This document shows, piece after piece, positions 49,090-50,060 of a DNA stretch of 50,060 nucleotides (position 1 is its first letter; each line of letters begins with the position of its first letter). This DNA is from Cristatella mucedo (Eukaryota; Bryozoa; Phylactolaemata; Cristatellidae). The notes beneath the pieces were generated by a model that saw only the letters and a program-made list of their open reading frames with translations, was not told where the DNA came from and did not search any database. The stretch covers positions 1 through 50,060 of the forward strand of contig WPIO01000421.1 of NCBI GenBank assembly GCA_009760855.2, in the 5' to 3' direction. Both the position numbers and the translations under genes were made by a program.

Positions 49090-50060
49090 GCAGGAGATCG
49101 CGGAATATGGTAAAACTTCAAATCTACATTTCAGAGCGTGCTCTGTCTGGCAGCAGAGTGCTGTACCTTGTTTTGAGCATTTCGGACTCGAATAACACAT
49201 TTCGCACGAGTTCGCAGCAGATCGCGGAATATCTAGAAACTTCATATCTGCATGTCGGAGCGTGCCCTGGCTAGCAGCAGACTGCTGCACCACGTTTAAA
49301 GCACTTTGGGCGTAAATAACACGTTTCGCACGAGTTCGCAGCAGATCGCTGAATATGTAGAAACTTTAAATCTGCATGTCGGAGCGTGCACTTGCTGGCA
49401 GCAGTGTGCTGCACCTTGTTTAAAGCATTTCGCACGTAAATAACACGTTTTGCACGAGTTCGCAGCAGATCGCGGAATATCTAGAAAGTTCAAATCTGCA
49501 TGTCGGAGCGTGTGCTTGCTTGCAGTAGAGTGCTGCACCATGTTTAAAGCATTTCGCACGCAAATAACACGTTTCAAACAACTTCGCAGCAGATCACGGA
49601 ATATGTAGAAACTTCAAATCTACATATCGGAGCGTCCGCTGGCTGGCAGCAGAGTGCTGCACCTTGTTTAAATCATTTCGCACGTAAATAACACATTTGG
49701 CAGTAGTTAGCAGCAGTTCGCTGAGTATCTACAAACTTCAAATATGCATGTCGGAGCGTTTGCTGGCTGGCAGCAGAGTGCTGCACCTTGTTTTGAGCAT
49801 TTCGCACTCGAATAATACATTTCGCACGAGTTTGCAGCAGATCGCGGAATATCTAGAAAGTTTAAATCTACATATCAAAGCGTGCTCTGGCTAGCAGCAG
49901 AGTGCTGTACCATGTTTTAAGCATTTCGCACGTAAATAACACGTTTCGCACGAGTTCGCAGCAGATCGCAGAATATGTAGAAACTTCGAATCTACATATC
50001 GGAGCGTGCGCTGGCTGGCAGCAGAGTGCTGCACCATGTTTAAAGCATTTCGCACGTAAA
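49090..50060. repeat. Start of diverged domain 3 and of a fourth marked block
   Basis: The variants of domain 1 return abruptly: GGTAAAACTTC at 49109, GCTCTGTCTGG (shared with about 25610), CATTTCGGACTCG at 49186, a unit with GCACTTTGGGCG at about 49305, TTTCAAACAACTTCG near 49572 and GAGTATCTACAAAC near 49724. From about 49780 the sequence follows the marked block (AATAATACATTTCG with B marker 49806, ATATCAAAGCG, CCATGTTTTAAGC, GATCGCAGAATATG) until the window ends. Confidence 0.85.

Larger units (their letters stand above)
40263..49090. repeat. Homogeneous satellite domain 2
   Basis: About 71 near-identical units with very few indels, the cleanest part of the window. B markers at 41234, 42600, 43346, 43718, 44588, 44960, 47457 and 48938 include two clean 372-bp trimers (43346-43718 and 44588-44960). 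From 45000 to 47400 the array is almost pure A units. Like 26960-32620, it appears recently amplified or strongly homogenised. Confidence 0.87.
1..50060. repeat. 124-bp satellite DNA array (spans entire window)
   Basis: A 124-bp unit is repeated head to tail, all in one orientation, with no interrupting unique sequence. Landmarks such as GGCTGGCAGCAGAGTGCTGC, TTTAAAGCATTTCGCACG and CAGATCGCGGAATAT return every 124 bp; for example identical unit starts lie at 46005 and 46129. Counted on the commonest form, the unit is 60/124 GC with 11 CpGs. The window opens at a unit start (GAAACTTCGA at 1) and ends 81 bases into the unit that starts at 49980. Arrays of hundreds of copies of a 100-200 bp unit are typical of eukaryotic centromeric or pericentromeric heterochromatin; that role is inferred here. 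I do not recognise the satellite family. Confidence 0.98.

Noticed and set aside
1-50060. CRISPR array
   Set aside because: Repeats are contiguous 124-bp units with no unique spacers between them, and no cas-like genes occur.
1-50060. Telomeric repeat, rDNA or retroelement embedded in the array
   Set aside because: No run of TTAGGG, TTAGG, TTTAGGG or a similar repeat, no rRNA landmarks, and no long terminal repeats or reverse-transcriptase-like frames were seen.

Overview
The whole window is one tandem-repeat (satellite DNA) array. A unit of 124 bp repeats head to tail in one orientation from base 1 to base 50060, roughly 400 copies, and both window edges fall inside a unit, so the array continues on each side. 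I see no protein gene, rRNA, tRNA, transposon, CRISPR array or unique sequence. Long open frames on the minus strand are by-products of the repeat. An array of this size and unit length points to centromeric or pericentromeric heterochromatin of a eukaryote. I do not recognise the satellite family and cannot name the organism. The unit is about 48% GC and keeps 11 CpGs per 124 bp (hand count on the commonest form), yet most recurrent differences between copies are CG to TG or CA changes. This fits a genome with germline cytosine methylation in which homogenisation keeps renewing the CpGs.

Two alternating sequence states exist along the unit. State A has ATGTAGAAAC, CTACATATCGG, CCATGTTTAAAGC and GCACGTAAATAACACG. 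State B has TTGTTTTGAGC, GCACTCGAATAACACA, ATCTAGAAAG and CTGCATGTCGG. B segments recur at multiples of 124 bp, most often exactly three units (372 bp) apart, giving an AAB higher-order repeat that is locally regular and elsewhere stretched to 4, 5 or 6 units.

Layout: 1-2940 is an indel-rich, partly degraded stretch. 2941-17480 is mainly canonical units with scattered small indels and five internal deletions. 17481-25760 is a diverged domain with many private variants and a regular AAB rhythm. 25760-26960, 32620-33900 and 38950-40262 are three copies of one marked block, and a fourth begins near 49780. 26960-32620 and 40263-49090 are the most homogeneous domains. 33900-38950 is a second diverged domain whose core (about 34350-38700) is a duplicate of 17480-21100, displaced by about 136 units and expanded by about six units. 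At 49090 a third diverged domain begins.

There are no genes to act together. What can be read here is the history of the array: short-range trimer amplification, long-range segmental duplication of blocks several kb long, A/B exchange and microdeletion. Candidate functional elements are a 27-bp dyad in each A unit, a hairpin motif in nearly every unit, and TTCGCA motifs spaced 20 and 10 bp apart.
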